From Vibrio sp. 10N.261.45.E2 (GTDB lineage: Bacteria; Pseudomonadota; Gammaproteobacteria; Enterobacterales; Vibrionaceae): a DNA stretch of 41,871 nt. Both the position numbers and the translations under genes were made by a program. The stretch lies in assembly GCF_002875705.1 (NCBI RefSeq), contig NZ_MCZZ01000089.1:1-41871 (forward strand), written 5' to 3'. Under the pieces are notes generated by a model. It saw nothing but the letters and a program-made list of their open reading frames with translations. It ran no database searches and was not told the DNA's origin. Below are positions 1-9,128 of the stretch, in pieces; positions within the stretch are counted from its first letter, which is position 1; each line of letters begins with the position of its first letter.

Positions 1-447
1 ACTTCACTTACAGACCCTAGCAAATACTCGCTAGAAAGCCTGCTGCGTGTTTATTGGCAACGCTGGGAGATTGAAGAGGGTTATGGTGAAATTAAACAGA
101 CTCAACTGCAGAGTCACGTCACTTTACGAAGTCGTTTTTCTGCCGGTGTGAAGCAAGAGCTTTGGGGCGTATTACTTGCCTATAACTTAGTGCGATTAGA
201 GATGGTTAAGATAGCTTCAGAAGCCGGGGTTCGAGCGACTAGGGTCAGTTTTACCGCCGCAATTAACCTTATTGATGCGCAATTACGTTGGTTAGCTTTA
301 AGTCCAGACGGAACTCTACCTGTAAAACTGAAAAGGATGAGAGACAGTTTGAGTCACTTCATTCTTCCAGATAAAAGGAAGGACCGAACGTTTCCACGTT
401 CAGTCCTCTTTGTCCCAGCCAAATATCCGTTCAGGTTCAAGCAATAA
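1..447 (+). mobile_element. IS4-family transposase, C-terminal part
   Basis: Reading frame 1 is open from the window edge to the TAA at 445-447, giving about 148 residues of a transposase C-terminus. The stretch YWQRWEIEEGYGEIK fits the Y-(2)-R-(3)-E-(6)-K signature of IS4-family DDE transposases, which includes the last catalytic Glu. The start and the other DDE residues lie left of the window, so activity cannot be judged. The last codons contain a small inverted repeat (GGAC..GAACG / CGTTC..GTCC, about 391-413). The right terminal inverted repeat should lie between 448 and the symporter stop at 521, but I could not place it. The element abuts the catabolic island, so it may mark an insertion junction. 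Confidence 0.85.
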
Positions 448-520
448 TGCTTATCCGAACGGCATTACACTGTGATAGTGAGCCTTTTTCGTTGTAGCTA
501 GGTTGAGTTTGAGGAGAACC

Positions 521-2254
521 TTAGCTGACTTGTTCTACTTCATTTGACTGCTTTGAGCGCTTGAATGAATAAATCACATAACCGATGACGCATGCAGCAA
601 CAATAACAGAGCAGACTCGGATAAAGTTAATCAACATAGGTGCGTTCTCTATGAACTCGTTAATCCCCCAAAGTAGAACGAGTGAGAACACAAACATGAC
701 GAGTAATCCCCAACAAGGCGCATCGATTTTACCCGGCACAACATACCAACCATCTTCTTTGATTGGCTTGTTCAAACGCGCATACTCTGCTTGCTGCCCT
801 TTGACTGTATAAAGGTGCATTTCTGTCTGTTTGCCAGTTAATAGCAAGCTTGCTGCATAGGCGACAATCGCATTGACGAAAACACCGATTACACAGTACC
901 AAGGCCAAGCGATATCAGTCGCTACTGCTACATACCAGATTGCTAAGAAGCTTGCTGCGACACCAATTAATAGTCCTTTTTCTGTAATATGTTTGGAGTA
1001 GAAACCAAGCACGAACATACAGAAGTTTGCACCGACAAAATAGGAACCCGCTTTACTCAATATTTCTAAAACTGAGCCTGTGCTGGTTGCAAACATGAAG
1101 GCTGGAATGATGATACATAGCGCCCACATAACCGTGAAGAAACGCGATGCTTTGAGGTAATGTTCCTCTGATTCGTTTTTCTTGTAAAAGCGCTTATAGA
1201 AGTCAGTAACAGAGACGGTAGCCATAGAGTTAAAAGCGGAGTCTAGGCTCGACATACTTGCTGCAAGAATCGCCGCCGCGATGATTCCCATCAGCCCGGG
1301 CATACCATATTCGCTGGCATAGTGCAGGATAATGGTATTGCCATTCTCAAACTCTTTACCATCGTAGTAAGCGTTAAATAATACGCCTAACAGAATGAAT
1401 ACGAAGTAGATGAAGAAAGCAACGTAACCCATCATTAGCATCGCTTTTTTCGCATCACCCATATTTTTAGCCGCCATACAGCGTTGAACCATCATTTGGT
1501 TGCCGCCATACACAGTAGTGTGGAACATTGTCATTGCGATAACGCCAGCCCATACAGTGGTAACTTGGCTTAAATCTAAATTGGTTTGCAGTGCATTGGT
1601 CATGCCTTCTGACTTAAGGTTTTGCATCACTTCAGTCATTGGTTGTGGCATGCCATTCCAAACGGCTTCGATGATGATGAATGCCCCAAGAAACAGAATG
1701 ACAGCTTGAATGACATCAGTCCAAATAACGGCGGCAATTCCCCCCATCACGGTATAGATCAGCGCGATAACAGTAACAATGACGATGCAGTAAGTAACGT
1801 CGATACCGGTAATGAACTCGAGGATTAATGAGGTCGCGTATAAGACCGCAGCTGAGCTTATCGCCTGTTTAATTAAGAAAATCAAAGACAGAGTGATACG
1901 CGAGGCTTTACCAAAGCGTCGTTCTTGGTATTCATAAATTGAAGTGAGACCGTTGTTGTAGAAAAACGGCATAAACACAGCAACGATAAAGAAGATCACC
2001 AAAGGGTAGTTTAGGTGGATAGCGATCACCGACAAGCCTTCTTTGTAAGACCAAGCCGGCCCGCCCAAGAAAGACATCGCACTGACATAGGTACACACAA
2101 CAGAAATACCGATGGCCCACCATGGAATATTTCTATCGCCTAATGCAAATTGGCTGGCGGAAGTGACACGTCTACCAACGAGTGCCCCCATAACTAAAGT
2201 AAGGACGATATAAGTACCAAGAATTGTCCAGTTTAATGCTCCAAACTCATACAT
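521..2254 (-). CDS. Sodium:solute symporter (SSS family)
   Basis: About 577 residues with roughly 13 hydrophobic segments, the usual size and layout of the SSS/SGLT family, which couples Na+ entry to solute uptake across the inner membrane. Visible signatures are GGIAAVIWTDVIQ in the middle and AASMSSLDSAFNSMATVSVTDFY, the region that forms the Na2 site in family members. An in-frame GTG lies at 2260, but AAGGA is only 1 nt from it and 7 nt from the ATG at 2254, so I prefer 2254. The start overlaps the stop of the upstream SnoaL-like gene, so the two are co-translated. It is the last gene of a three-gene unit behind a palindrome at 4277-4296. Substrate unknown; presumably a compound processed by the neighbouring enzymes. 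Confidence 0.88.
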   Translation of the reverse strand: MYEFGALNWTILGTYIVLTLVMGALVGRRVTSASQFALGDRNIPWWAIGISVVCTYVSAMSFLGGPAWSYKEGLSVIAIHLNYPLVIFFIVAVFMPFFYNNGLTSIYEYQERRFGKASRITLSLIFLIKQAISSAAVLYATSLILEFITGIDVTYCIVIVTVIALIYTVMGGIAAVIWTDVIQAVILFLGAFIIIEAVWNGMPQPMTEVMQNLKSEGMTNALQTNLDLSQVTTVWAGVIAMTMFHTTVYGGNQMMVQRCMAAKNMGDAKKAMLMMGYVAFFIYFVFILLGVLFNAYYDGKEFENGNTIILHYASEYGMPGLMGIIAAAILAASMSSLDSAFNSMATVSVTDFYKRFYKKNESEEHYLKASRFFTVMWALCIIIPAFMFATSTGSVLEILSKAGSYFVGANFCMFVLGFYSKHITEKGLLIGVAASFLAIWYVAVATDIAWPWYCVIGVFVNAIVAYAASLLLTGKQTEMHLYTVKGQQAEYARLNKPIKEDGWYVVPGKIDAPCWGLLVMFVFSLVLLWGINEFIENAPMLINFIRVCSVIVAACVIGYVIYSFKRSKQSNEVEQVS

Positions 2255-3242
2255 GCTCACGTCCTTTTAATTGTTCTTCCATTTGCCCAAACAGATCGAA
2301 ACCAAGCTGTTTTAAGATGTGTGCGATATCGATAGCGACCCAGTTCTCCTTGAGTAGTTCGCCTTTTCGTCGCCAGATATCCATAACGCGAAGTTCAATG
2401 TGCTTGCCTGTCGGTGCTAACCCTAACCAGCCGCTGCTGCCAGTGTGTGTACCGTGCATGTGTGGCCAACCACCCGTGGATACGTAGTCATTTTTGGACA
2501 AAATATTGAGCTCAATATCGACACTTCGATCAGGGAAGGCAAATACAAATGGCCCTTGATGGTGGTCGCGGAAACCTTGGATACCACGTGTCGTACCAAT
2601 ACCAGCAGGTCCGTACCACATAAAGTCGTCATGCCAGTAGTTTTCTAGATCCATTGAATCAAGACGTTTACCATCAAATCGACCTAAGCAAGCCAACATA
2701 TCTAGCACTAGCTTTTGGCTTTTCTCACTCTCTTGTGCTGCGATGCTACCTGTCTGTATTCCGTCTTGAGTTGCCGGGGCAGGGACTAATCCAGCGTGGC
2801 CTAAGCTCTTGCGTAACGGATTAACGCCAGCTTGGTTCATTGCGTCAATAAAATCAGGGATTAAATAAGATTCCGTAATTTGACCCTCTTGGATGCAAAC
2901 CATTTCTGTGTAGCGTAAATACAGCGTTTTACCTGTTGCTGGGATACCAAATAACGGCTTTGCAAATGTGCCGACAAAATAACCCGTAGAGTTTACCCAA
3001 GTGCGGCCTTCGTATTCACCTTGCATAGTGATTGAAGGGCGTCGTTCAACATCAGGTAGCGAGTTTACTAGCGGTAATAGAAACGCTTGCTCAGTCGCAT
3101 CGACACCAGAGACGTCGTTAATCGGGTGAGCGACACACCATTTAACGTCAGCATTTAGCATCTCTTGGGCTACTTGAGTCCTTTCTGATGAGTGAGCGTT
3201 AAAATAGGTTTTGTAGAAATTGTCTATCAAGCTGTTCAACAT
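2247..3242 (-). CDS. Double SnoaL-like (NTF2-fold) protein, copy 1
   Basis: 331 residues made of two SnoaL/NTF2-like domains, about 1-140 and 180-320. The second carries a SnoaL-type core (WYGPAGIGTTRGIQGFRDHH, then FAFPDR). Proteins with this fold include polyketide cyclases, isomerases and small-molecule hydrolases, so the fold alone does not give a reaction. No signal peptide or membrane segment is seen, so it should be cytoplasmic. AAGGAAG precedes the ATG. It lies 17 nt after a paralogous gene and overlaps the symporter start. It may isomerise, dehydrate or bind the imported substrate. Family confidence is good, function unknown. Confidence 0.8.
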   Translation of the reverse strand: MLNSLIDNFYKTYFNAHSSERTQVAQEMLNADVKWCVAHPINDVSGVDATEQAFLLPLVNSLPDVERRPSITMQGEYEGRTWVNSTGYFVGTFAKPLFGIPATGKTLYLRYTEMVCIQEGQITESYLIPDFIDAMNQAGVNPLRKSLGHAGLVPAPATQDGIQTGSIAAQESEKSQKLVLDMLACLGRFDGKRLDSMDLENYWHDDFMWYGPAGIGTTRGIQGFRDHHQGPFVFAFPDRSVDIELNILSKNDYVSTGGWPHMHGTHTGSSGWLGLAPTGKHIELRVMDIWRRKGELLKENWVAIDIAHILKQLGFDLFGQMEEQLKGREHV

Positions 3243-3259
3243 AATACTTCCTTATATAG

Positions 3260-4234
3260 TTAACCGATTTGGATTAAAATCTGTTTCCAGACAGCACTTT
3301 CATCAAGTAGCGTAAACTCTCTGCGTAGACCCCAAGGTCCAAATTCAGCATGGCTAATTCCCATGATGTAAACGTCTTTTCCTGTAGGCTTTCCAAACAT
3401 ACCGTAGCCTTCATGCTTGCCTTGTAACGACCAACGAATCGCAGCACGCGGTGACATCATTTCGTCATTGCGACCAATACGGTGGTGAATTTTGAACTCA
3501 GCGTTTGGAAATGAAGAGCGCAACGACATCCAAAACTGGTCGATTTCATTATGAGAGAGCGCAGTTTGACCACCCGTGTATTCACCGATACAAGCTCGGT
3601 CATACTCTTTTGGTATTACAGAGAACTCAGCACTCATTACACGGCGCAGTATGTCTTCATAACGCTGACCGTACTCATCGTCGTTACCTACGCCAAGGTA
3701 AGGGCCTTGTATATCGACTTGGGGAGTGAAAGGGTATGAGCATTGTTCAACGCCACCCTCTATTTCGATTTGTTGACGCGCGTACTCTTCTGACGTCATA
3801 CCGAGTTGGTTTGAAATCGCAGCGATGTCTCGGATCATCCACTCGTCATTGATTTGGTTATTGATGGCATGGCAGTCAGCGATAATTCGAAACTTAAGTG
3901 TTTTATTCGTGGCTTTGCCAAACACGCCATCGTTAGTGTGCGTTGCTGTTGAAATGATTCGATGTGATGACAGCATGCCTTGTTCAGGAGTCCCTGACCA
4001 AATAACATCTTCACCCAATAAGGTGCGGTTTGGGAACTCGGCTAGTGTGCCCATGGTCGCGCTGATGACCTGTTCGTTTCCCTTTGTGATAGATAGTGGT
4101 GTACGGACGATAATGTCAGGTGAGTAATAGTTATGTAGGGTAATTAGGCCTCGATTTTCCCAAATCTCTTTAGTGATGCCTAATATGTAGTCTGGAAACT
4201 CTTGCCATTTAGAATCAAAGCCAACCATAGCCAT
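3260..4234 (-). CDS. Double SnoaL-like (NTF2-fold) protein, copy 2
   Basis: 324 residues, again two SnoaL/NTF2-like halves. The C-terminal half shows DQFWMSLRSSFPNAEFKIHHRIGRND and WSLQGKHEGYGMFGKPTGKDVYIMGISH, the alternating strand pattern expected for this fold. It appears to be a diverged paralogue of the next gene, which suggests a hetero-oligomer or two successive steps. Start chosen at 4234 because a near-perfect ribosome site (AGGAGGTGAT) sits just upstream. It is first in the leftward operon with the second SnoaL-like gene and the sodium symporter; a putative LacI-type operator lies about 43-62 nt upstream. The reaction is not known. Confidence 0.78.
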   Translation of the reverse strand: MAMVGFDSKWQEFPDYILGITKEIWENRGLITLHNYYSPDIIVRTPLSITKGNEQVISATMGTLAEFPNRTLLGEDVIWSGTPEQGMLSSHRIISTATHTNDGVFGKATNKTLKFRIIADCHAINNQINDEWMIRDIAAISNQLGMTSEEYARQQIEIEGGVEQCSYPFTPQVDIQGPYLGVGNDDEYGQRYEDILRRVMSAEFSVIPKEYDRACIGEYTGGQTALSHNEIDQFWMSLRSSFPNAEFKIHHRIGRNDEMMSPRAAIRWSLQGKHEGYGMFGKPTGKDVYIMGISHAEFGPWGLRREFTLLDESAVWKQILIQIG

Positions 4235-4276
4235 TAATCACCTCCTGATGCGTCATAAAATTAGTTATTGGATTAT

Positions 4277-4296
4277 TTTTGGTTACGTATCCAATA
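4277..4296. promoter_or_regulatory. Putative LacI-type operator D
   Basis: TTTTGGTTACGTATCCAATA matches the 20-bp palindrome found at 10122-10141 at 16 of 20 positions. It lies just upstream of the leftward SnoaL/symporter unit. The right half also forms a perfect 8-bp inverted repeat with TATTGGAT at 4266-4273. The surrounding non-coding stretch 4235-4697 is AT-rich and otherwise shows no gene; it should hold the promoter of this unit. Confidence 0.55.
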
Positions 4297-4697
4297 TTGC
4301 CTTTTGTTATCACTGTGTCAATGAGGTGTTTTGCATATGTTTCTTTATTGTGGGTTGGATCTGTTTTTTAACATCTCTCCAAAGAGGTTCCTCTTAAAAC
4401 TAATTGAGTAAAAGTCCACTATTCATCGAGTGTATATGAATGACTTGATTGTGTTTTAAGTTAGTGTGTTTTTATTTAAGTTATTGTATTTATACAGTAT
4501 TAAGTTTTCATGAAGAAGTGAGTATTAAATCAGAGAATGCTTTATGACGATCTATTAAATCGAAATTATGACGAGAGGAAATTTAGAGTAATGATTCTTA
4601 TACGAGGGGGTCTTGCTTGAATTGTTAATTTTTTGTATGGATTTATTTAACTATTGATGAATGCGCATGCAACAATAAGTTTGGGAATGGTTGGATT

Positions 4698-4733
4698 GAA
4701 AAAGCCACTCAAAGGTGAATATCAAGTGGCTTT
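4698..4733 (-). terminator. Rho-independent terminator after the TRAP operon
   Basis: Stem AAAGCCACT / AGTGGCTTT (4701-4709 with 4725-4733). Read on the minus strand it is followed by a short T-run. It lies 14 nt past the dctM stop and separates the TRAP operon from the SnoaL/symporter unit. Confidence 0.75.
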
Positions 4734-4747
4734 GTTCATGAGAGCGC

Positions 4748-6028
4748 TTAAGACAATAACTCTGGAAGATACAGTGATATCGCTGGGATAAAGGTAATGA
4801 TCATCAAAGCGACGAGCATGGCACCAATCCAGCCTAAAATCGCACGAGATAGCGACTCAATTGGCACATTACCTACTTGGCTGGCCATAAATAGGTTGGC
4901 GCCGAGTGGGGGAGTAACAAACCCGATGGCTAGGTTGACGATCATCACGATACCAAAATGAATCGGGTCCATTCCTAATGCAGTCACGATGGGCAGCAAG
5001 ATTGGAGTTAAGATAACAATCGCCGCTAATGTCTCCATGAATGTACCAACAATGAGTAGCAATGCGGTGATACATAACAAGATGAGCAGTTTGTTTTCCG
5101 TAATAGAGAGAATGAACTGTGCGATTTCAGTTGGCAGACGTTCAAGCGTTAAGATTCGACCAAAGGTGACTGAAGCGCCCACAATCACAAGCACTGCACC
5201 CACCAATAGCGAAGATTCTAAAATGATCTTCACGACCTTTTTGTAATCCAGCTCTTTGTAAACAAACATGCCGAAAAACAAGCCGTACAACACGCCAATC
5301 GCTGCTGATTCTGTTGGTGTGAATACACCAGAGTAGATGCCGCCAAGAATGATGACGGGTAATAGCATTGCCCAAATCGCTTCTTTAAGTGCCGCCAGTC
5401 TCTCAGGCCATGTTGCTTTCTTGTCGTTACCTTTGTAGCCACGGATTTTAGATACGATCAAACAGTAACCGATAAGGACCAAACCAACTACAAGCCCAGG
5501 TACGATACCCGCCATAAACATTTTGGTGACGGATACTTCGGCAGTAATGGCGTACACGATCATCACAACAGACGGTGGAATGATCACGCCGATACCGCCA
5601 GAAGAGGCGATCAAGGCGCCTGCAAAGCTGCGGTCGTAGCCTTTCTTAACCATAGACGGAATCATTGTTAAGCCAATAGCCGCAACGGTTGCTGAACCTG
5701 TACCAGAGATGGAGGCAAAGAACATACATGCAACGATAGCGACAATCCCTAAGCCACCAGTGAAGTGACCAAAGAAGACCTCAGCTACATGTAAAAGGCG
5801 TTTTGATATACCGCCTTGGCTCATTAGGTTGCCAGCCAATGTGAAGAGTACAACGGCCAATAGAGGGAAAGAGTCTAGGCCTGTGACTAAGCCCTGTACT
5901 AGAAATTCGATATTTAAAAAGGGCAGGCTCAAGATGGCCAGCATGCTGGCGCCTGCGAGTGCGATACCTACGGGAACGCCAATAAGAAGCAGTAATCCGA
6001 AACTGCCAAATAACAATGCAGAGGTCAT
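4748..6028 (-). CDS. dctM: TRAP transporter large permease (DctM-like)
   Basis: 426 residues, almost wholly hydrophobic with about 12 membrane segments, the usual length for the large TRAP subunit that forms the Na+-driven transport channel. Typical motifs are FTLAGNLMSQGGISKRL near residues 60-80, SGTGSATVAAIG near 110, and a glycine/proline-rich NLAIGFVTPPLGANLF near 370. GGAG lies upstream of the ATG, and the ATG overlaps the dctQ stop as ATGA, indicating coupling to the small permease. A hairpin terminator follows. The substrate cannot be read from this subunit; TRAP systems usually carry carboxylated or sulfonated compounds. Confidence 0.93.
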   Translation of the reverse strand: MTSALLFGSFGLLLLIGVPVGIALAGASMLAILSLPFLNIEFLVQGLVTGLDSFPLLAVVLFTLAGNLMSQGGISKRLLHVAEVFFGHFTGGLGIVAIVACMFFASISGTGSATVAAIGLTMIPSMVKKGYDRSFAGALIASSGGIGVIIPPSVVMIVYAITAEVSVTKMFMAGIVPGLVVGLVLIGYCLIVSKIRGYKGNDKKATWPERLAALKEAIWAMLLPVIILGGIYSGVFTPTESAAIGVLYGLFFGMFVYKELDYKKVVKIILESSLLVGAVLVIVGASVTFGRILTLERLPTEIAQFILSITENKLLILLCITALLLIVGTFMETLAAIVILTPILLPIVTALGMDPIHFGIVMIVNLAIGFVTPPLGANLFMASQVGNVPIESLSRAILGWIGAMLVALMIITFIPAISLYLPELLS

Positions 6029-6588
6029 AAGCTTAACTCCAACAAGCGATTAGATGTGCGGTGTTTTGCTTTCAAGTGACGGTAACGATGCTGCGTTAGT
6101 CGAACAGGCTTTGGCGAGTAAGCAATAATTGAAATGCGCTTATTGATGCTAACGACAAGGCGAATTGCACTGAGTACGGCACAAACAAGTACAGAGGCGT
6201 ATAGGCATGCAATTGGGATTTCCATTGCTGGAGCGATTTGGCCCAGTTTCAAACTTCGACCAATCACTTTGAAACCAAACCACGCTACGGTGCAGCTGAA
6301 GGCAAGGTAGATAAGATCAGAAAGGATCAAAGTGTAGTGAGTTAGATTACCAGGTAGTTTGTCGATGAATAGGCGAATGCGAATATGTCGATCATCACGA
6401 ATACAGTAGCTGATGCTTAAGTACATCGCCCAAACGAAAAGGTAGCGGGCAAGTTCTTCTGCCCAAGCAATTGAAGCGTCGAATAGGCGCAATGCTATCT
6501 GTAAACAGAGTAGCGCGGTCATCAACGAGATAGAAAGTACGATCAGTGTTGGTTCGAAGTATCGGTCGAACAGGCGAAACCATTTCAT
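6025..6588 (-). CDS. dctQ: TRAP transporter small permease (DctQ-like)
   Basis: 187 residues with four hydrophobic segments, matching the small TRAP membrane subunit that partners the large permease. The stretch WAEELARYLFVWAMYLSISYCIRDDRHIRI is typical of the family. The C-terminus carries about 30 extra basic polar residues, a little longer than usual. An in-frame TTG exists at 6600, but GGAG is placed for the ATG at 6588, which I use. The gene overlaps dctM by 4 nt and lies 145 nt downstream of dctP, a common gap when the binding protein is made in excess. Confidence 0.9.
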   Translation of the reverse strand: MKWFRLFDRYFEPTLIVLSISLMTALLCLQIALRLFDASIAWAEELARYLFVWAMYLSISYCIRDDRHIRIRLFIDKLPGNLTHYTLILSDLIYLAFSCTVAWFGFKVIGRSLKLGQIAPAMEIPIACLYASVLVCAVLSAIRLVVSINKRISIIAYSPKPVRLTQHRYRHLKAKHRTSNRLLELSL

Positions 6589-6733
6589 ACGTAACTCCAA
6601 AGAGTGTTGAAAAGGGCAGTGAATGCCAATGAATGAACAGCATCTCAGCCTTAAAGCTTGACCCTAAGGTGAAGCCTCAAAGCCTGAGTCAATAACGGGC
6701 ACCCATGAAGGGCTAACAGTCGTGATAGGTGAA

Positions 6734-7729
6734 TTAGAGTTGCTCTATTTCTGTGATCACACTGTCGAAGAGTTCTTCACCGGTTTTGCTACGCAGTTCT
6801 TGGTAAACCGCGGCATTCATTTTTTCTTTCATCTGAGCACGTACGTCAGTAGGCACTACGTTTACTGTCATGCCTTTCGCCTCAAGTTCTTTGATGACTT
6901 CTTGGTTCTGTTTCGCCGCCAGATCACGCTGGACCGCGATGGTTTCTTGGCTTACTTCATTGATTAGAGCCTGTTGATCGCTTGGTAGAGCGTCCCAGAA
7001 CTCCTTGTTCATGAATAGCACGTAGTTCGTGTAAATATGGTTGGTTAGCGATAAGTACTCTTGTGCTTCATAAAAACGCTCGGCGTAAATTGAGTAAACT
7101 GCACTTTCTTGTGAATTGATTAAGCCTTGTTGTAGTGAAGTGAAGATCTCACCCCAAGAGAGTGGTGTAGGCGCTGTACCTACCGATTTCCAAGCACTGA
7201 TTTGTGTTGGGTTAGACGCTGAACGAATCTTTAAGCTATTCAAGTCTTCAATATTTTCAATTGGTTGCTTGTTGTTGGTGATGCTACGGAAGCCAACTTC
7301 CATAAAGCCTAAGCCATGAAAGCCCTTTGATTCCATTGACGTTAACAGTGGTTTGCCGATCTTATCGCTGTCTAACGCTTTATGAGCTTGTTCTTCATCT
7401 TCAAAAAGGTAAAAAACATCAAGCACGTTGAACTCAGGTACGTATGGTGATAGCAATACAGAGGCACCGAATGTCATCTGTAAGTTGCCTTGTTGAACGA
7501 GCTCTGTGGTTTCACGAACATCACCCAGTTGTCTTGCTGGGTAGATCTCCACTTCAAGCTCTCGATTTGAACGAGCTTCAAGCTCTTTTTCAAAATGAAG
7601 CATTGCTTTGTGAACCGGTGATGTTTCTTGGCTATCGTGAGCAAGACGAATCACATTGCTTGCAAAGGTATTCATGCTAGATAGCGTTAAGCCGAGGGCA
7701 GTAATCGAGGTAAAGATTGCGCGTTTCAT
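6734..7729 (-). CDS. dctP: TRAP substrate-binding protein (DctP-like)
   Basis: 331 residues starting with a cleavable signal peptide (KRAIFTSITALGLTLSSMNTFAS), so it is periplasmic. The mature part has TRAP binding-protein features: an early LAHDSQETSPVHKA segment, GFMEVGFRSITNNKQPIENIEDLNSLKIR with the conserved Arg that usually pairs with the substrate carboxylate, and a following P-x-x-W-G region. AAGGAAG lies before the ATG. It is the first gene of dctP-dctQ-dctM, with a putative operator about 90 nt upstream. The ligand is likely an organic acid or a related anion. Confidence 0.93.
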   Translation of the reverse strand: MKRAIFTSITALGLTLSSMNTFASNVIRLAHDSQETSPVHKAMLHFEKELEARSNRELEVEIYPARQLGDVRETTELVQQGNLQMTFGASVLLSPYVPEFNVLDVFYLFEDEEQAHKALDSDKIGKPLLTSMESKGFHGLGFMEVGFRSITNNKQPIENIEDLNSLKIRSASNPTQISAWKSVGTAPTPLSWGEIFTSLQQGLINSQESAVYSIYAERFYEAQEYLSLTNHIYTNYVLFMNKEFWDALPSDQQALINEVSQETIAVQRDLAAKQNQEVIKELEAKGMTVNVVPTDVRAQMKEKMNAAVYQELRSKTGEELFDSVITEIEQL

Positions 7730-7818
7730 TGTTCTTCCTTGTTCATCACATGGCTTTTATGTGCATTCATTTGAGCCATGTTGTTCAGTGGGTTATTTAT
7801 CCGCACTTCATATCCTAA

Positions 7819-7838
7819 TTTTGCATACGAACCCAAAA
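7819..7838. promoter_or_regulatory. Putative LacI-type operator A
   Basis: TTTTGCATACGAACCCAAAA; its reverse complement closely matches the copy at 10122-10141. It lies 90 nt upstream of dctP, between that start and the terminator of the lacI-type gene, as expected for an operator controlling the TRAP operon. Confidence 0.6.
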
Positions 7839-7928
7839 TATAAACACAGAGCTAACAAGTCAATAACAATTAGGGCGATTTGATAATGAAGTTTATGTGA
7901 ATCGGTGAATTTCTAGGCGAGATCACAG

Positions 7929-7959
7929 AAAAAAGCCCCAATGTGAAATTAGGGCTTTT
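7929..7959 (-). terminator. Rho-independent terminator of the lacI-type gene
   Basis: Stem AAAAGCCC / GGGCTTTT with a T-run when read on the minus strand. It lies about 65 nt past the regulator stop and just upstream of the dctP promoter region, so dctP should have its own promoter. Confidence 0.75.
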
Positions 7960-8023
7960 AGTCTAAAATTGGCGGAGTTAGATGGCAGGTTTACAGCAAA
8001 CTTGTGAAAGAGGAGAAAGCAGC

Positions 8024-9025
8024 TTAAGAGATTTTAGCTGTACTCCCTCGTTCTATAATGGTGCCGGATTCGAGTAGGTATTCACCTTTAGCATCTACGT
8101 TGTCGTTTATCCGTTGCATTAAGTCTTCGACGGCACTTTTTACGATTTTATCGATAGGTTGAGCGATGGTAGTGAGGTCATAGCTTGGCCAAGCAGCCAT
8201 TGGGATATCATCCACTCCCATCACAGCAAAGTCTTGAGGGATACGGCATCCGAGCTTTCTTAAGCCATCCATAACGCCCATAGCTAAGATATCATTGGCA
8301 CAGAACACGGCGTCAGGCTTTGAGGTGTGTTCCATTAACTCTTTGGCAGCTTCTAACCCAGCTTCGAAACTGTATTTAGCGTTTATGTAGATAGGTGAAG
8401 CCGCTTCACGCATTTTGGCTGTTTCAGAAAAGCCAGACCAACGTTTATCACTGGTCATTGAGCCTGCGTCACCACTCACGTAAGCCAGCTGTTTGTAACC
8501 CTTATCAAGCAAGTAGTCGGCCGCTTGTGTGCCTGCTTGTTGGTTATCTAAGCCTGCACTGTTCGCATTAATGCTTTCTGTATAGCGGTTGATGAGGCTT
8601 AAGTGAACACCAAACTTTTCACACTGTGCGAACGCACGAGAGGTGAGACGGCTGGTGGCTATGATCAAGCCATCAACTTGGTATTCAATGGCTCTTGAAA
8701 TCGCAAGGTCTAAGTCGTCTTTGTCGATAGGGCAAAGCACGACTTGACCGCCACGCTTTTGAATTTCCATCGCCAGAGCACGAGATTGCAAGTCGTACAT
8801 TGGGTTTGATTCGCTATCAAGTGCGATCGCGACCAGTCCTGAACGATTGGAAATAAGGCTGCGAGCGATCGCATTTGGCGTATAGCCAAGCTTAGTTGCT
8901 GCATCCATCACCATTTTTCGTTTCTTCTCACTGATACTTGCAGTAGGGCTAAATGCCCGAGAAACGGTTGATTGAGATACGCCGAGCATTTTGGCGACAT
9001 CAATAGAAGTAACTTTCGCTTTTAT
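8024..9025 (-). CDS. LacI/GalR-family transcriptional regulator, apparent ATA start
   Basis: The protein has the LacI layout: an N-terminal helix-turn-helix (SIDVAKMLGVSQSTVSRAFSP), hinge, and a periplasmic-binding-protein-like effector domain (VDGLIIATSRL, DAVFCANDILAMGVMDGLRKLGC, VMGVDDIPMAAWPSYDLTTI). The only in-frame ATG (9070) has no ribosome site and would add an odd MCHCAWIYRVIRRFT leader. A strong AAGGAG (9033-9038) sits 7 nt before ATA at 9023-9025, giving ?KAKVTSIDVAK, the normal N-terminus of this family. I therefore place the start at ATA, with the ATG at 9070 as the alternative. It probably represses the surrounding units through the four palindromes. The effector is probably the imported substrate or an intermediate. 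Confidence 0.85.
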   Translation of the reverse strand: MKAKVTSIDVAKMLGVSQSTVSRAFSPTASISEKKRKMVMDAATKLGYTPNAIARSLISNRSGLVAIALDSESNPMYDLQSRALAMEIQKRGGQVVLCPIDKDDLDLAISRAIEYQVDGLIIATSRLTSRAFAQCEKFGVHLSLINRYTESINANSAGLDNQQAGTQAADYLLDKGYKQLAYVSGDAGSMTSDKRWSGFSETAKMREAASPIYINAKYSFEAGLEAAKELMEHTSKPDAVFCANDILAMGVMDGLRKLGCRIPQDFAVMGVDDIPMAAWPSYDLTTIAQPIDKIVKSAVEDLMQRINDNVDAKGEYLLESGTIIERGSTAKIS

Positions 9026-9128
9026 GGTGAATCTCCTTATAACGCGATAAATCCAAGCGCAATGACACATTTAATGAGTCTGGTTTGATAATTACAATAC
9101 GTGTAACCGTTGAAATCACAAACAAAAA

